A DNA stretch of 13,906 bases from DAOTXR01 sp034435375 (GCA_034435375.1 DAOTXR010000068.1:1-13906); one strand, 5' to 3'; shown: positions 1 to 6,774, counted from the stretch's first letter. The notes: generated by a model from the sequence alone, not told the origin. Numbers and translations are program-made.

Positions 1-141
1 GTCATCGGTTTCCCTGCGCACTTCAACTTCTCACTCACCCGGCTGGCCGCACAGTGCCGCGCTGCCACAACCCCCAGACATGAGTCTCCCCCTTTTTCCC
101 CCTTCCTCCAAAAAGTGTCGGAGTCTGAACCACACCGTGGC
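1..141. other. Intergenic left edge, no supported gene
   Basis: I see no gene I can support here. One plus-strand frame is open from base 1 into the repeat and stops at 325, but it runs straight through repeat DNA, has no recognisable protein signature and no ribosome binding site. It may be the tail of an upstream gene cut by the window edge; this cannot be decided from the window. Confidence 0.5.
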
Positions 142-307
142 GAGGGGGCAGACCGAGCGTCAGCGAGGTCGGGGGTGAGGCAGACTCAGGGCCTCACCCC
201 CGTCGAGCCGCCCCTCGGCGGCTCTCCCTCCCCCTCTCCACGATGTGGAGAGGGGGCAGACCGAGCGCCAGCGAGGTCGGGGGTGAGGCAGACCCAGAGC
301 CTCACCC
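142..307 (+). repeat. Interspersed palindromic repeat, left copy with an internal direct repeat
   Basis: Two 58-bp direct repeats (142-199 and 250-307) differ at only 3 positions. The spacer between them carries a 12-bp perfect stem (230-241 with 245-256, CCCCCTCTCCAC/GTGGAGAGGGGG, 3-nt loop). The same sequence recurs inverted at 4553-4663 and truncated at 13879-13906. It is non-coding and resembles the REP/MITE-like intergenic repeats scattered through some Chloroflexota genomes (inference). The doubled unit on either side of the palindrome suggests a compound or nested element. Confidence 0.85.
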
Positions 308-320
308 TCTCCACAACGGC

Positions 321-349
321 TTGACAGATAGAACTTATGTTCGTAAAAT
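321..349 (+). promoter_or_regulatory. Sigma70-type promoter of the AlkX/YcaQ gene
   Basis: A perfect -35 TTGACA (321-326), a 17-bp spacer and a near-perfect -10 TAAAAT (344-349). Transcription should start near 356-357. That lies downstream of the first in-frame ATG at 350, so this promoter argues for a start codon further in. Confidence 0.8.
331..342. promoter_or_regulatory. LexA/SOS-type operator inside the promoter spacer
   Basis: GAACTTATGTTC fits the Gram-positive/Chloroflexota LexA core GAAC-N4-GTTC. On the minus strand it reads CGAACATAAGTTCT, so one half-site has the full CGAAC form. It lies wholly between the -35 and -10, where a bound repressor would exclude RNA polymerase. A second site with the same core and a better palindrome is at 13733-13748. 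The match is seen directly; LexA binding is inferred. Confidence 0.65.
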
Positions 350-385
350 ATGAACACTGTCAATCCCTACCTGAGGATGTCGCTC

Positions 386-1633
386 ATGCTCAACCGCCCC
401 TATCCCCTGCCGGCGCTGCGGACCGTGGCGCTCCACGCCCAGAGGCTCACTGCCCCCAACGGCGCCGAGTCCCCACCCACCCTCGACGCCCTAGATGAGG
501 TCGTCGAGCTGTTGAGCTGCATACAGATCGACACCCTGCACCTGGTCGCCCGCAGCCAGTATCTGGTGATGTGGAGCCGACTGGGCACCTACGACCCTGC
601 TGACTTTGATCGGCTGCTGTTCGAGCCGGGCCAACGCCGTCTGTTCGAGTACTGGGGCCATGCGGCGTCGATCATTCCACTCGACGCTTACCGCTACCAC
701 GTTCCCTACATGCAGCACTTTGAGATGTCGCCTGGTCGGTGGTGGGAAAGGTGGCTGACAGCGGAAGCCAACCGCGAAACCGTCCATCTGGTCCTGGAGC
801 GCATCCGCGCCGAGGGAGCGCTGCGCGCCGCCGATTTTCAACACGACGGGCCGAAGCGTGGAAGTTGGTGGGACTGGAAGCCCGCCAAGTTCGCGCTCGA
901 ATATCTGTTTGCCACCGGCGTGCTGATGGTGTCCAACCGGGTCAACTTTCAGCGAGTGTATGACCTGCGGGAGCGGGTGCTGCCGGCGTGGGTCGATCAG
1001 GTGGGCGTGACGAAAGACGACGCCAAGCGCCACTCCCTCGAACAAGGGGTAAAGGCGCTGGGAGTGTGTCGCCTGGCCCAGGCCGCCGAGTATGCCTACA
1101 TGCGGCGCGGCGATGCCCGCCCCTACCTTGAGGTGCTGGTGCGCGAGGGTGTGATCGTCGAGGTGGAGGGCACGCTGCACGATGGCAGTACAGCAACGCT
1201 GGTCGTTCACCGCGATCACCTGCCGCTTTTAGATCAGGCCGCCGACGGGATCATTCGTCCGGCGCGGACCACCTTCCTCAGCCCGTTCGACAGCCTGTTC
1301 TGGGCGCGGGGCCGCGACGAAGACCTGTGGGGCTTCCAGCAGGTGCTGGAAGCCTACAAGCGCGAGCCGGACCGGCGATGGGGCTACTTTTGCCTGCCGA
1401 TCCTGCACCACGACCGGCTGGTAGGGCGTTTCGACCCCAAGCTGGAGCGCAAAAACGGCCTCCTGCGCCTGCGAGCGCTATACCTGGAGCCGGGCATTGA
1501 GCCGGACGAAACGCTGGTCGCCGATGTGGCTGCCGCCCTGCGGGACTTCCTGCGCTTTCACAAGGCCGGGGAGGTCGTGATCGAGCGCAGCGATCCCCCG
1601 GAGTTTGGGGAGCGGCTGGCGCGGGCGCTGTGA
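386..1633 (+). CDS. AlkX/YcaQ-family DNA glycosylase (winged-helix, HTH_42)
   Basis: Probable cytosolic DNA-repair glycosylase of the AlkX/YcaQ (HTH_42, AlkZ-like) family, whose known members remove bulky N7-alkyl adducts and unhook interstrand crosslinks. The sequence shows the family catalytic motif Q-I-D at residues 47-49, then the SQYLVMWSRLG and RRLFEYWGHAAS blocks. The C-terminal half carries FLSPFDSLFW and the VGRFDPKLER region typical of the family. At 415 aa it matches the usual length of about 400 aa. I chose ATG 386 because GAGGA at 373-377 lies 8 nt upstream and because the promoter places the RNA start after the ATG at 350; ATG 377 is a second possibility. The LexA-type box in its promoter implies damage induction. 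Its stop overlaps the GTG at 1630 by four bases. Family assignment is strong; substrate is inferred. Confidence 0.9.
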   Translation: MLNRPYPLPALRTVALHAQRLTAPNGAESPPTLDALDEVVELLSCIQIDTLHLVARSQYLVMWSRLGTYDPADFDRLLFEPGQRRLFEYWGHAASIIPLDAYRYHVPYMQHFEMSPGRWWERWLTAEANRETVHLVLERIRAEGALRAADFQHDGPKRGSWWDWKPAKFALEYLFATGVLMVSNRVNFQRVYDLRERVLPAWVDQVGVTKDDAKRHSLEQGVKALGVCRLAQAAEYAYMRRGDARPYLEVLVREGVIVEVEGTLHDGSTATLVVHRDHLPLLDQAADGIIRPARTTFLSPFDSLFWARGRDEDLWGFQQVLEAYKREPDRRWGYFCLPILHHDRLVGRFDPKLERKNGLLRLRALYLEPGIEPDETLVADVAAALRDFLRFHKAGEVVIERSDPPEFGERLARAL

Positions 1634-1665
1634 CTGACGCCAACGATCACGACCCCACCGGCGGG

Positions 1666-1695
1666 CTGGACTGGCGTCTGGCGGCCTGCTACACT
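1666..1695 (+). promoter_or_regulatory. Possible extended -10 promoter giving a leaderless DUF309 transcript
   Basis: CTGGAC (1666-1671), an 18-bp spacer, and TGC-TACACT with -10 at 1690-1695. Only 6 nt separate the -10 from ATG 1702, so transcription would begin at or near the start codon, with no room for a Shine-Dalgarno site. None is visible either. Weak -35, hence modest confidence. Confidence 0.4.
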
Positions 1696-1701
1696 CACTG
1701 C

Positions 1702-2463
1702 ATGGACCATCATCCCGTGATCGTCATTAGTGGTTCACCGGCGTGGGCAGAGGCCCTGCCCCCCCTGCCCGGCTTCGCGCTGGTCCACTATGTGGACCGG
1801 GCCGGCTACATCGCCCGGCTGGTCGACGACCATGCCGCGCTGATCGTTGTCGACGGCCACCAGCCCGACTGGCGAGCCTGGGTCACCACGCCTAAGGCCA
1901 GCCCTGCCACCCGACGCATCCCGATTGCGCTAGTCGCCGCCGACCCGGCTACCCGCGCTCAGGGTCCCATTGCTGGGGCCGACTTTGTGCTGGCCCCCGC
2001 CGAGATCGCAACACGCCTGCCAGAGATCGCCTGCCAACATGCCCGGATCATGCCTGCCGAGGTTCGCCAGCGACTATCTGGCCAGTGCGCCGAGCCGCTC
2101 CCGCCGCAGGCCCGTCAGGCCGTCGATCTGTTCAACGCGGGGCAGTATTACAGGCAGCACGATCTGTTTGAGGCGCTGTGGGTGGCCGAAGAAGGCCCGG
2201 TGCGCGACCTGTACCGGGCAGTCCTTCAGGTCGGCGTGGCCTACTACCAGGTGACGCGCGGCAATCGGCGCGGCGCGCTCAAGATGTTGCTGCGCAGCTT
2301 ACAGTGGCTGCACGTGCTGCCCGACGTGTGCCAGGGGATCGACGTGGCCCGCCTGCGCAGCGATGCCCAGCGCCTGCGCGAGGCGCTGGAGGCGTGGCCC
2401 ACCGACGATCTGGCCGGCTTCGATCTCGCCTTGCTGGGGCAAGTGCATCTGGTGGAGAGATAA
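1702..2463 (+). CDS. Degenerate receiver plus DUF309 domain protein
   Basis: The C-terminal part is a DUF309 helical domain, a small family of unknown biochemical role. Its signature runs from about residue 144 (FNAGQYYRQHDLFEALW), followed by LYRAVLQVGVAYYQ and a GNRRGALKML helix. Residues 1-115 look like a response-regulator fold: VIVIS as strand 1 and VVDG with Asp51 at the usual phospho-acceptor position. The acidic pair after strand 1 and the conserved Lys near strand 5 (here LAPAE) are missing, so this is probably a pseudo-receiver. ATG 1702 is preferred because the fold begins there at normal spacing. A GTG at 1630 overlapping the previous stop would add 24 residues with no motif. Neither start has a Shine-Dalgarno site. 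It could be co-transcribed with the glycosylase or use the promoter at 1666-1695. Function unknown. Confidence 0.8.
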   Translation: MDHHPVIVISGSPAWAEALPPLPGFALVHYVDRAGYIARLVDDHAALIVVDGHQPDWRAWVTTPKASPATRRIPIALVAADPATRAQGPIAGADFVLAPAEIATRLPEIACQHARIMPAEVRQRLSGQCAEPLPPQARQAVDLFNAGQYYRQHDLFEALWVAEEGPVRDLYRAVLQVGVAYYQVTRGNRRGALKMLLRSLQWLHVLPDVCQGIDVARLRSDAQRLREALEAWPTDDLAGFDLALLGQVHLVER

Positions 2464-2504
2464 AACACCACTTCGCAGAAAAGGGCGAGGAGGTGAGCGC
2501 CCCC

Positions 2505-4367
2505 CTACCCCTCCGGCACCACCAGGCTGCACGCCACCCGGAACCCCACCGAACAGTGTCGGTCGTAGGGGTTCAGGTTGTCGCGATAGGTCACACGCGC
2601 CGAGTCGCCGCTGTCGTACCACGACCCGCCGCGCACGATGCGCCGGCCAGGCGCATCGGGGGCCTCGCGCCCGTCGGTCGGATCGTAGGGATAGGGCGCA
2701 TTGGCGCTGCTGGTCCACTCCCACACCCCACCGCTCATATCCAGCACCCCGTAGGGTGAAGCGCCCTGCGGATAGCGGCCTACCGGCGTGGTGCGCCCCA
2801 GATTGCTTTCGCTGGTGTTGCAGCGCGCGCTGTCGAACTCGTTGCCCCACGGGTACAGGCGCTCATCGGTGCCGCGTGCAGCCTTCTCCCACTCGGCCTC
2901 GGTGGGCAGCCGGTAGGCAAAGCCGGTAGCCTCGGCCAGCCAGTTACAATAGGCGACTGCCTCATGCCAGTGCACACCGACCACCGGCAGATCGTCGTCG
3001 CCGGTCCACTCCGCCTCGTCCCAGTAGCGCGGCTCGGCGACGTTCAGGTCCTGAATCCACTTCCAGCCGGGTTCGGTCCAGTATTTGCGTTCCCTGTACC
3101 CTCCCGCCTCGACAAACACCCGATACTGCCCGACCGTCACCGGGGTCACACCGATAGCATAGGAATCCAGTTCGACCGTGTGCGGCGGGCTTTCGTCGCC
3201 GTAGCCGCGCTGAGACCCCATCGTGAACGACCCTGCCGGGATGGCCACCAGCTCCGGCTCGAATGGCAGGTTGGTTGAGGCCGGGGTCGGCTCTTCATCC
3301 CAGGAAAAGATGTTGGCCTCCGGCATCGGCGCGGGAGCCGTGGAGGGCTGAGAGGGGGGGACGGACGATGGCGCAGGCGGCGCAGCCGGTGCAGCGGGCG
3401 GTGGGGCCAGGGTGGCCGGGACGGCCCGCAGCGCCTCCAGCGCCCGGCGGCGCACATCGCGATCTGGGTCATCAACGGCCATCTCCTCCAACACAGCCCG
3501 CACGGCCTGGCCATGCTCCGGGTCAGAGAGCATCGTCTCGGCAACGTCGAGCGCCGAGCAGCGCACATCGGGGTCTTTGCTGGTCAAGGGGCGGCGCAGT
3601 TTGAGCGGCAGCTTTTCGATGGGCGAAACCTGGGGCGGGACGTACAAGACCAGGTCGCCGCCCTGGCTGCCCTTCAGGTGGCCGAACTGGGGAATCTGCA
3701 TCTGGCCGCTGTCGAGGGCCATCGCCTGTTGGGCGCGCAGCCCCAGCGCGTTGAAGGTCAACAGCTCGTTGTGCTCGGCGGCCTCCCTGAGCGCGTCAAC
3801 CAGCAGGCGGGTCATCGAGCGGAAGTCCGAGACGGTCTGATCGCCCGCCCCGGCGCTGATCACCTGGTAGGCGCGGCGCAGCAGGAACTTGTCGGCGGCC
3901 ACGCCGGGGGCGCGAGTGAGGCCCAATGCCTGCCCGCTGAAGCATGCATCGAGGACAAAGGCAATGTGTTTGGCTTTGGAGTGGCGGCACAGGGTAATGA
4001 CCTCGTTCAGCTCAAGGGCAGTGAAGTGCTTCTCGGCCACCGTATCATAGCAGGCCAGGTAGCCTGTCTCATTGCCAAAATTGTCCGTGAGGGTGTAACC
4101 ATGCCCAGCAAAATAGATCAACACGCGGTCATCGGAGCCAGTGTGGTAGAGGCGAAACAGAGCATCCTGAATGGCTGCTTTGGTCGCGTCCTTGCCGAAC
4201 AGGCCATCCACCTGGAAGCTGTAGGGGGGCGCAGAGAGCACGTCGGCCATCAGCTTGGCATCGGCTTCCGCCTCGCCCAGCGGCACAAAACGCCCATCGG
4301 TGTACGAATCGATCCCTACGACGAGGGCGCGTGAGCCGGAATAGGTAGGGTGATACTCGTCAGGCAT
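2505..4367 (-). CDS. Caspase-like (C14) protease fused to HEAT segment and SUMF1/FGE-sulfatase domain
   Basis: A 620-aa three-part protein. Residues about 8-245 form a caspase-fold peptidase with the catalytic dyad visible: His89 in YFAGHGY and Cys142 in LDACFSG. Residues about 253-316 look like one or two HEAT repeats (DPDVRCSALDVAE, DPDRDVRRRALEAL), followed by a Pro/Ala/Ser-rich linker to about 350. Residues about 372-612 are a SUMF1/FGE-sulfatase domain (IPAGSFTMGS, LPTEAEWEKAARG, MSGGVWEWTSS, RGGSWYDS, VGFRVA). The copper-binding cysteine pair of true formylglycine-generating enzymes is absent after RGGSW, so it is probably a binding module with a C-type-lectin-like fold. No signal peptide, so probably cytosolic. 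Such fusions are thought to act in signalling, programmed death or conflict systems; the target here is unknown. ATG 4367 has GGAG 6 nt upstream, while the ATG at 4379 has none. No convincing promoter was found. Confidence 0.9.
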   Translation of the reverse strand: MPDEYHPTYSGSRALVVGIDSYTDGRFVPLGEAEADAKLMADVLSAPPYSFQVDGLFGKDATKAAIQDALFRLYHTGSDDRVLIYFAGHGYTLTDNFGNETGYLACYDTVAEKHFTALELNEVITLCRHSKAKHIAFVLDACFSGQALGLTRAPGVAADKFLLRRAYQVISAGAGDQTVSDFRSMTRLLVDALREAAEHNELLTFNALGLRAQQAMALDSGQMQIPQFGHLKGSQGGDLVLYVPPQVSPIEKLPLKLRRPLTSKDPDVRCSALDVAETMLSDPEHGQAVRAVLEEMAVDDPDRDVRRRALEALRAVPATLAPPPAAPAAPPAPSSVPPSQPSTAPAPMPEANIFSWDEEPTPASTNLPFEPELVAIPAGSFTMGSQRGYGDESPPHTVELDSYAIGVTPVTVGQYRVFVEAGGYRERKYWTEPGWKWIQDLNVAEPRYWDEAEWTGDDDLPVVGVHWHEAVAYCNWLAEATGFAYRLPTEAEWEKAARGTDERLYPWGNEFDSARCNTSESNLGRTTPVGRYPQGASPYGVLDMSGGVWEWTSSANAPYPYDPTDGREAPDAPGRRIVRGGSWYDSGDSARVTYRDNLNPYDRHCSVGFRVACSLVVPEG

Positions 4368-4552
4368 GCCACACTCCATTCAAAACTGCGTCTCCTGGCG
4401 ATCAACACGATCCGCACTTAGCTTACTTGGCTTTTGCCATTTTGGAAAGAGCCTGTGCGGCTGGGGGCATGTCAACTGGGGGATCGGGCGGCTGGCTCCC
4501 TCCTGGCTGACGCCTGACCGAAGGCGCACAGGACCTGGTCAGAGGGAGGCTG

Positions 4553-4663
4553 GCCTCACCCCCGACCTCGCTGACGCTCGGTCTGCCCCCTCTCCACTCG
4601 TGGAGAGGGGGAGGGAGAGCCGCCAGGGGCGGCTCGACAGGGGTGAGGCTCTGGGTCTGCCTC
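4553..4663 (-). repeat. Interspersed palindromic repeat, second copy (inverted)
   Basis: Reverse-complement relative of the repeat at 142-307. It contains the same 12-bp stem (4586-4597 with 4600-4611, loop 2 nt), one GACCTCGCTGACGCTCGGTC arm and the GCCGCC...GGCGGCTCGAC segment. It fills the gap between the caspase-fusion start and the VanY stop, ending within a base of that stop. The rest of the gap (4368-4552) holds nothing I can name; a TTGACA-like hexamer on the minus strand at 4470-4475 has no matching -10. Confidence 0.85.
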
Positions 4664-5599
4664 TCATGGCGTAGGCGTCGGCTCCGGCAGGGCCATCTGC
4701 GCCCGGATTTCCTCCGGGATGGTGTCCGTCAGCGTCTGGAAGGCGGCGATCAGCGCGTTGGTGACGGCGTACTGGTTGGCGTTCAGCCGCACTCCCCGCT
4801 GGATCAGCGCCATGGTCAGCCCTGGCGCAGGCCCATCCAGATACAGGAAGTGGGGGTCCTCGAAGTCGAAGGTCCGCACCCACCCGAACCGGTTGGCCAG
4901 GGCATAGATATTCTCGATCTCCATCACGCTGCGCAGCGTGTGGCCTCCATCGTGGCTGATGTAGAGGTCCGCAGCCAGCCCAGTCTGGTGCTGGCTGGCT
5001 CCCGCGCCGAGCGGGTCGTAGGGGCTGTAGGGGCGATAGGTGTGCATCACGTATATCTGCTCGCCGGTCTCCTCCTTGACAGCCAGCACGAACTGGCGCA
5101 GCGCTTCAGCCGCTGCCGCATTGAGCGTGGGCACATAGTCAGCGTCCATGCTGGGCACGTGGGGCACGGCAGGGTCGAGCGGCACCAGATCGACCGGCGT
5201 GTAGTTCGAAGTGTAGAGCAGCCCGCGCGGGCTGTCGGTGGGGAGGCTGAGGATAACCTGATCGGTGCAGTCGCCCTGGCAGCGCAGATCGATGTCGCGG
5301 CAGGCCAGATAATACACCAGCTCGACCGGATGGATCAGACGGTTGCCGTAGACGGTAGACATGATCGACCACTCCACCCGCTCCTGATCGTACCAGGGGG
5401 TCGGCGTGGCCGTGGGCCAGGGCGTGGCGGTGAGGGTCGGCGCGAGCGTCGCTGTCGGCGGCGCTGTCGCTGTCGGGACCGGGGTGTGGGTTGGCAGATC
5501 GGTGGGGGGGATGGTTGGGTCAACGAGCGCGGCGGCTGGGGCAGGCTGGCAGGCCGCCAGGGCGAGCAACAGGATCAGGGCAGGGGCGAGACAGCGCAT
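4664..5599 (-). CDS. VanY/M15-type D-alanyl-D-alanine carboxypeptidase lipoprotein
   Basis: A 311-aa exported enzyme expected to trim D-Ala-D-Ala ends of cell-wall peptides. The N-terminus is a lipoprotein signal with lipobox LAAC (Cys17). Residues about 28-68 form a Pro/Thr-rich stalk (PTATAPPTATLAPT type). The M15 domain shows S-x-H-x-x-G-x-A-x-D as SQHQTGLAAD, giving zinc ligands His204 and Asp211. FEDPHFLY supplies catalytic Glu247 and the third zinc ligand His250. The usual E-P-W-H is E-D-P-H, a conservative variation that keeps the catalytic residues. The start is set by AGGAG five bases upstream and a TATAAT box at 5627-5632. It lies beside the holin-like phage gene, so a lysis role was considered, but the lipobox, stalk, own promoter and intervening hairpin favour a chromosomal envelope enzyme. 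Confidence 0.88.
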   Translation of the reverse strand: MRCLAPALILLLALAACQPAPAAALVDPTIPPTDLPTHTPVPTATAPPTATLAPTLTATPWPTATPTPWYDQERVEWSIMSTVYGNRLIHPVELVYYLACRDIDLRCQGDCTDQVILSLPTDSPRGLLYTSNYTPVDLVPLDPAVPHVPSMDADYVPTLNAAAAEALRQFVLAVKEETGEQIYVMHTYRPYSPYDPLGAGASQHQTGLAADLYISHDGGHTLRSVMEIENIYALANRFGWVRTFDFEDPHFLYLDGPAPGLTMALIQRGVRLNANQYAVTNALIAAFQTLTDTIPEEIRAQMALPEPTPTP

Positions 5600-5626
5600 A
5601 TCGGCTCCTGGTTGAGGATTGTCCCC

Positions 5627-5632
5627 ATTATA
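5627..5632 (-). promoter_or_regulatory. -10 box of the VanY gene promoter
   Basis: Reads TATAAT on the minus strand, about 28 bp upstream of ATG 5599, giving a leader of roughly 20 nt that contains AGGAG. The matching -35 is weak (GGTCAG-like around 5650-5655). It indicates transcription independent of the phage operon. Confidence 0.6.
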
Positions 5633-5670
5633 CCCTGGATTTCCGCTCCCTGACCGGCCGCTTGCCAGAC

Positions 5671-5703
5671 ACGACCCGCCGAGCGAATCCGTCGGCGGGT
5701 CGT
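5671..5703. terminator. Hairpin at the phage-operon/VanY boundary
   Basis: A 12-bp perfect stem (5671-5682 with 5692-5703, ACGACCCGCCGA/TCGGCGGGTCGT) with a 9-nt loop, followed on the plus strand by ATTTTCC. The T-run faces plus-strand transcripts, yet both neighbours are on minus. It probably marks the 3' end of the leftward phage operon, with imperfect intrinsic termination in that direction. Confidence 0.55.
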
Positions 5704-5720
5704 ATTTTCCCTGCGATGCA

Positions 5721-6002
5721 TCACCGCTTCCGCATCCGGCCTGCGTGTCTCCCGTCCTCGTCCCGCAGGCCGTGCAGCGTCCCCCGCACGGCGGCGTCGT
5801 GGGCGATGACGGTGTTGGTCAGCCGATCCACCGCCTCCGTTAGCCCGTTCAGGCGCTCGGCGAACTGCGCGTCAGCCCGATCCATGAAATCCCGCCACTC
5901 CTCGTCACGGGCGTTGAGGTGCTTCAGGAACTGCTGCACCAGGAACGCCATCACCAGCACGAAAGGCGCTTGCACCAGCGCCGAGATCAGCATCTCTGGC
6001 AT
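5721..6002 (-). CDS. Holin-like small membrane protein
   Basis: A 93-aa protein with one strongly hydrophobic segment near the N-terminus (about residues 3-25, containing ALVQAPFVLVMAFLV) and a charged, probably coiled-coil tail (RADAQFAERLNGLTEAVDRL). This architecture resembles BhlA-type and other single-span phage holins. It is the last gene of the phage operon, where lysis genes often sit. ATG 6002 is chosen because GGAGGGG lies just upstream. An ATG at 6017 overlaps the preceding stop but has no ribosome binding site. Function is inferred from topology and place, not from a diagnostic motif. Confidence 0.6.
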   Translation of the reverse strand: MPEMLISALVQAPFVLVMAFLVQQFLKHLNARDEEWRDFMDRADAQFAERLNGLTEAVDRLTNTVIAHDAAVRGTLHGLRDEDGRHAGRMRKR

Positions 6003-6013
6003 ATCCCCTCCGT

Positions 6014-6235
6014 TCATCCGGCTGTCGCCAGGCTGATCACTACCGCCGGGGGACGAACAGCCACCGCTGCCCGCAGGGCTGCATCTTCCGCCGGGCCGCC
6101 GTCGGCCCGAGTGGCCGGAATCGCCACCTGGACCGTCATCCCGTCGTCGTCCAGCACCTCGAACACCGCTCTCATCTGTTGGAGGTCGGCGCCGTCGGTG
6201 CCCTGGGCGTCATAGTTGAGAAAGCGCTTTTTCAT
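6014..6235 (-). CDS. Small phage-operon hypothetical protein
   Basis: A 73-aa acidic protein (MKKRFLNYDAQGTD...), with a segment DLQQMRAVFEVLDDDGMTVQVAIPATRADGG and an Ala/Val-rich C-terminus. I do not recognise a family. ATG 6235 is preferred because GGGAG lies 7 nt upstream, inside the end of the previous gene. The ATG at 6241 overlaps that gene's stop as ATGA but is too close to the same GGGAG. Tight coupling to the fibre-like gene suggests an accessory tail or chaperone role, but this is only a guess. Confidence 0.6.
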   Translation of the reverse strand: MKKRFLNYDAQGTDGADLQQMRAVFEVLDDDGMTVQVAIPATRADGGPAEDAALRAAVAVRPPAVVISLATAG

Positions 6236-6237
6236 CC

Positions 6238-6774
6238 TCATACTCCCTGGGTCTCGTCCGAGCGCGTGAACCAGATCGCCGTCAGGTTCAACGTGTAACC
6301 TGAACTGGCCCCATTCTTCCCATTGATCGTCCCCACCAGCAGGTGGCGGCCAGCGCTGGCCACCACGATGTTGGAAGTGGTCATGATCACGTTGTTGGCA
6401 GGAGTGGCGGCATACCAGTCCTGCCCGGTCGCCAGCGGCACGCCGTCCAACGTCCAGTTCACCATCCCGCAGTTGGTGTTGGTCGCCCCCAGGACGTTCA
6501 GGGTATAGGTCCCCTCATCCAGCACGCAGGCCAGCTCGAACGAGTCGCCGTTGGCTGACGGATTCTGTCGACTGTAGTGATAGTGCGCCTGGCTGGTGTT
6601 GTTCTGGATGGCGATGGCGCTGCCGACCAGCACGCGCGAGGTGTAGTGAAAGCGGTGAGCGTGCTGGGCCATGTTGTCGTGCAGATGCTGTACATTATCG
6701 ACCACATCCTGATTCCAGATGGCCGCCGTAATCAGGTCTCCGGTGTTGCGTAGGGTTGGATCGCTCCAGCTCAT
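6238..6774 (-). CDS. Phage tail fibre/receptor-binding-like protein
   Basis: A 178-aa protein. Its N-terminus (MSWSDPTLRNTGDLITAAIWNQDVVDNV) matches a pattern common at the start of phage and prophage fibre-like proteins, W-x-x-x-TG-x-x-x-TA-x-x-x-N-x-x-V-x-D-N. The remainder is rich in beta-prone, Asn/Thr-containing stretches (NNTSQAHYHYSRQN, GTYTLNVLGATN, GYTLNLTAIWF), consistent with a jelly-roll binding domain on the virion tail. AAGGAGG lies 7 nt before ATG 6774, one of the strongest ribosome binding sites in the operon. The receptor is unknown. Confidence 0.65.
   Translation of the reverse strand: MSWSDPTLRNTGDLITAAIWNQDVVDNVQHLHDNMAQHAHRFHYTSRVLVGSAIAIQNNTSQAHYHYSRQNPSANGDSFELACVLDEGTYTLNVLGATNTNCGMVNWTLDGVPLATGQDWYAATPANNVIMTTSNIVVASAGRHLLVGTINGKNGASSGYTLNLTAIWFTRSDETQGV

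Noticed and set aside
142..307. Possible CRISPR array
   Set aside because: Only two direct repeats of 58 bp with a palindromic spacer that is itself part of the dispersed repeat; no cas genes.
115..324. 69-codon plus-strand frame across the left repeat
   Set aside because: Entirely repeat-encoded (duplicated GEGADRA-ARSGVRQTQ peptide), so not a credible protein.
491..1219. Minus-strand 242-codon frame inside the glycosylase gene
   Set aside because: Shadow frame, no ribosome binding site, opposite a well-supported gene.
2483..2502. GGGCG/CGCCC hairpin between convergent DUF309 and caspase genes as a terminator
   Set aside because: Only 5 bp of stem and no T-run; too weak to call.
3513..4334. 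Plus-strand 273-codon frame antisense to the caspase
   Set aside because: Overlaps the caspase catalytic region on the other strand; shadow of a high-GC3 gene.
4470..4475. TTGACA on the minus strand as -35 of the caspase-fusion gene
   Set aside because: No acceptable -10 hexamer at 15-19 bp; not supported as a promoter.
4643..5653. Plus-strand 336-codon frame antisense to the VanY gene
   Set aside because: The minus strand has lipobox, M15 motifs, SD and TATAAT; the antisense frame has no recognisable domain.
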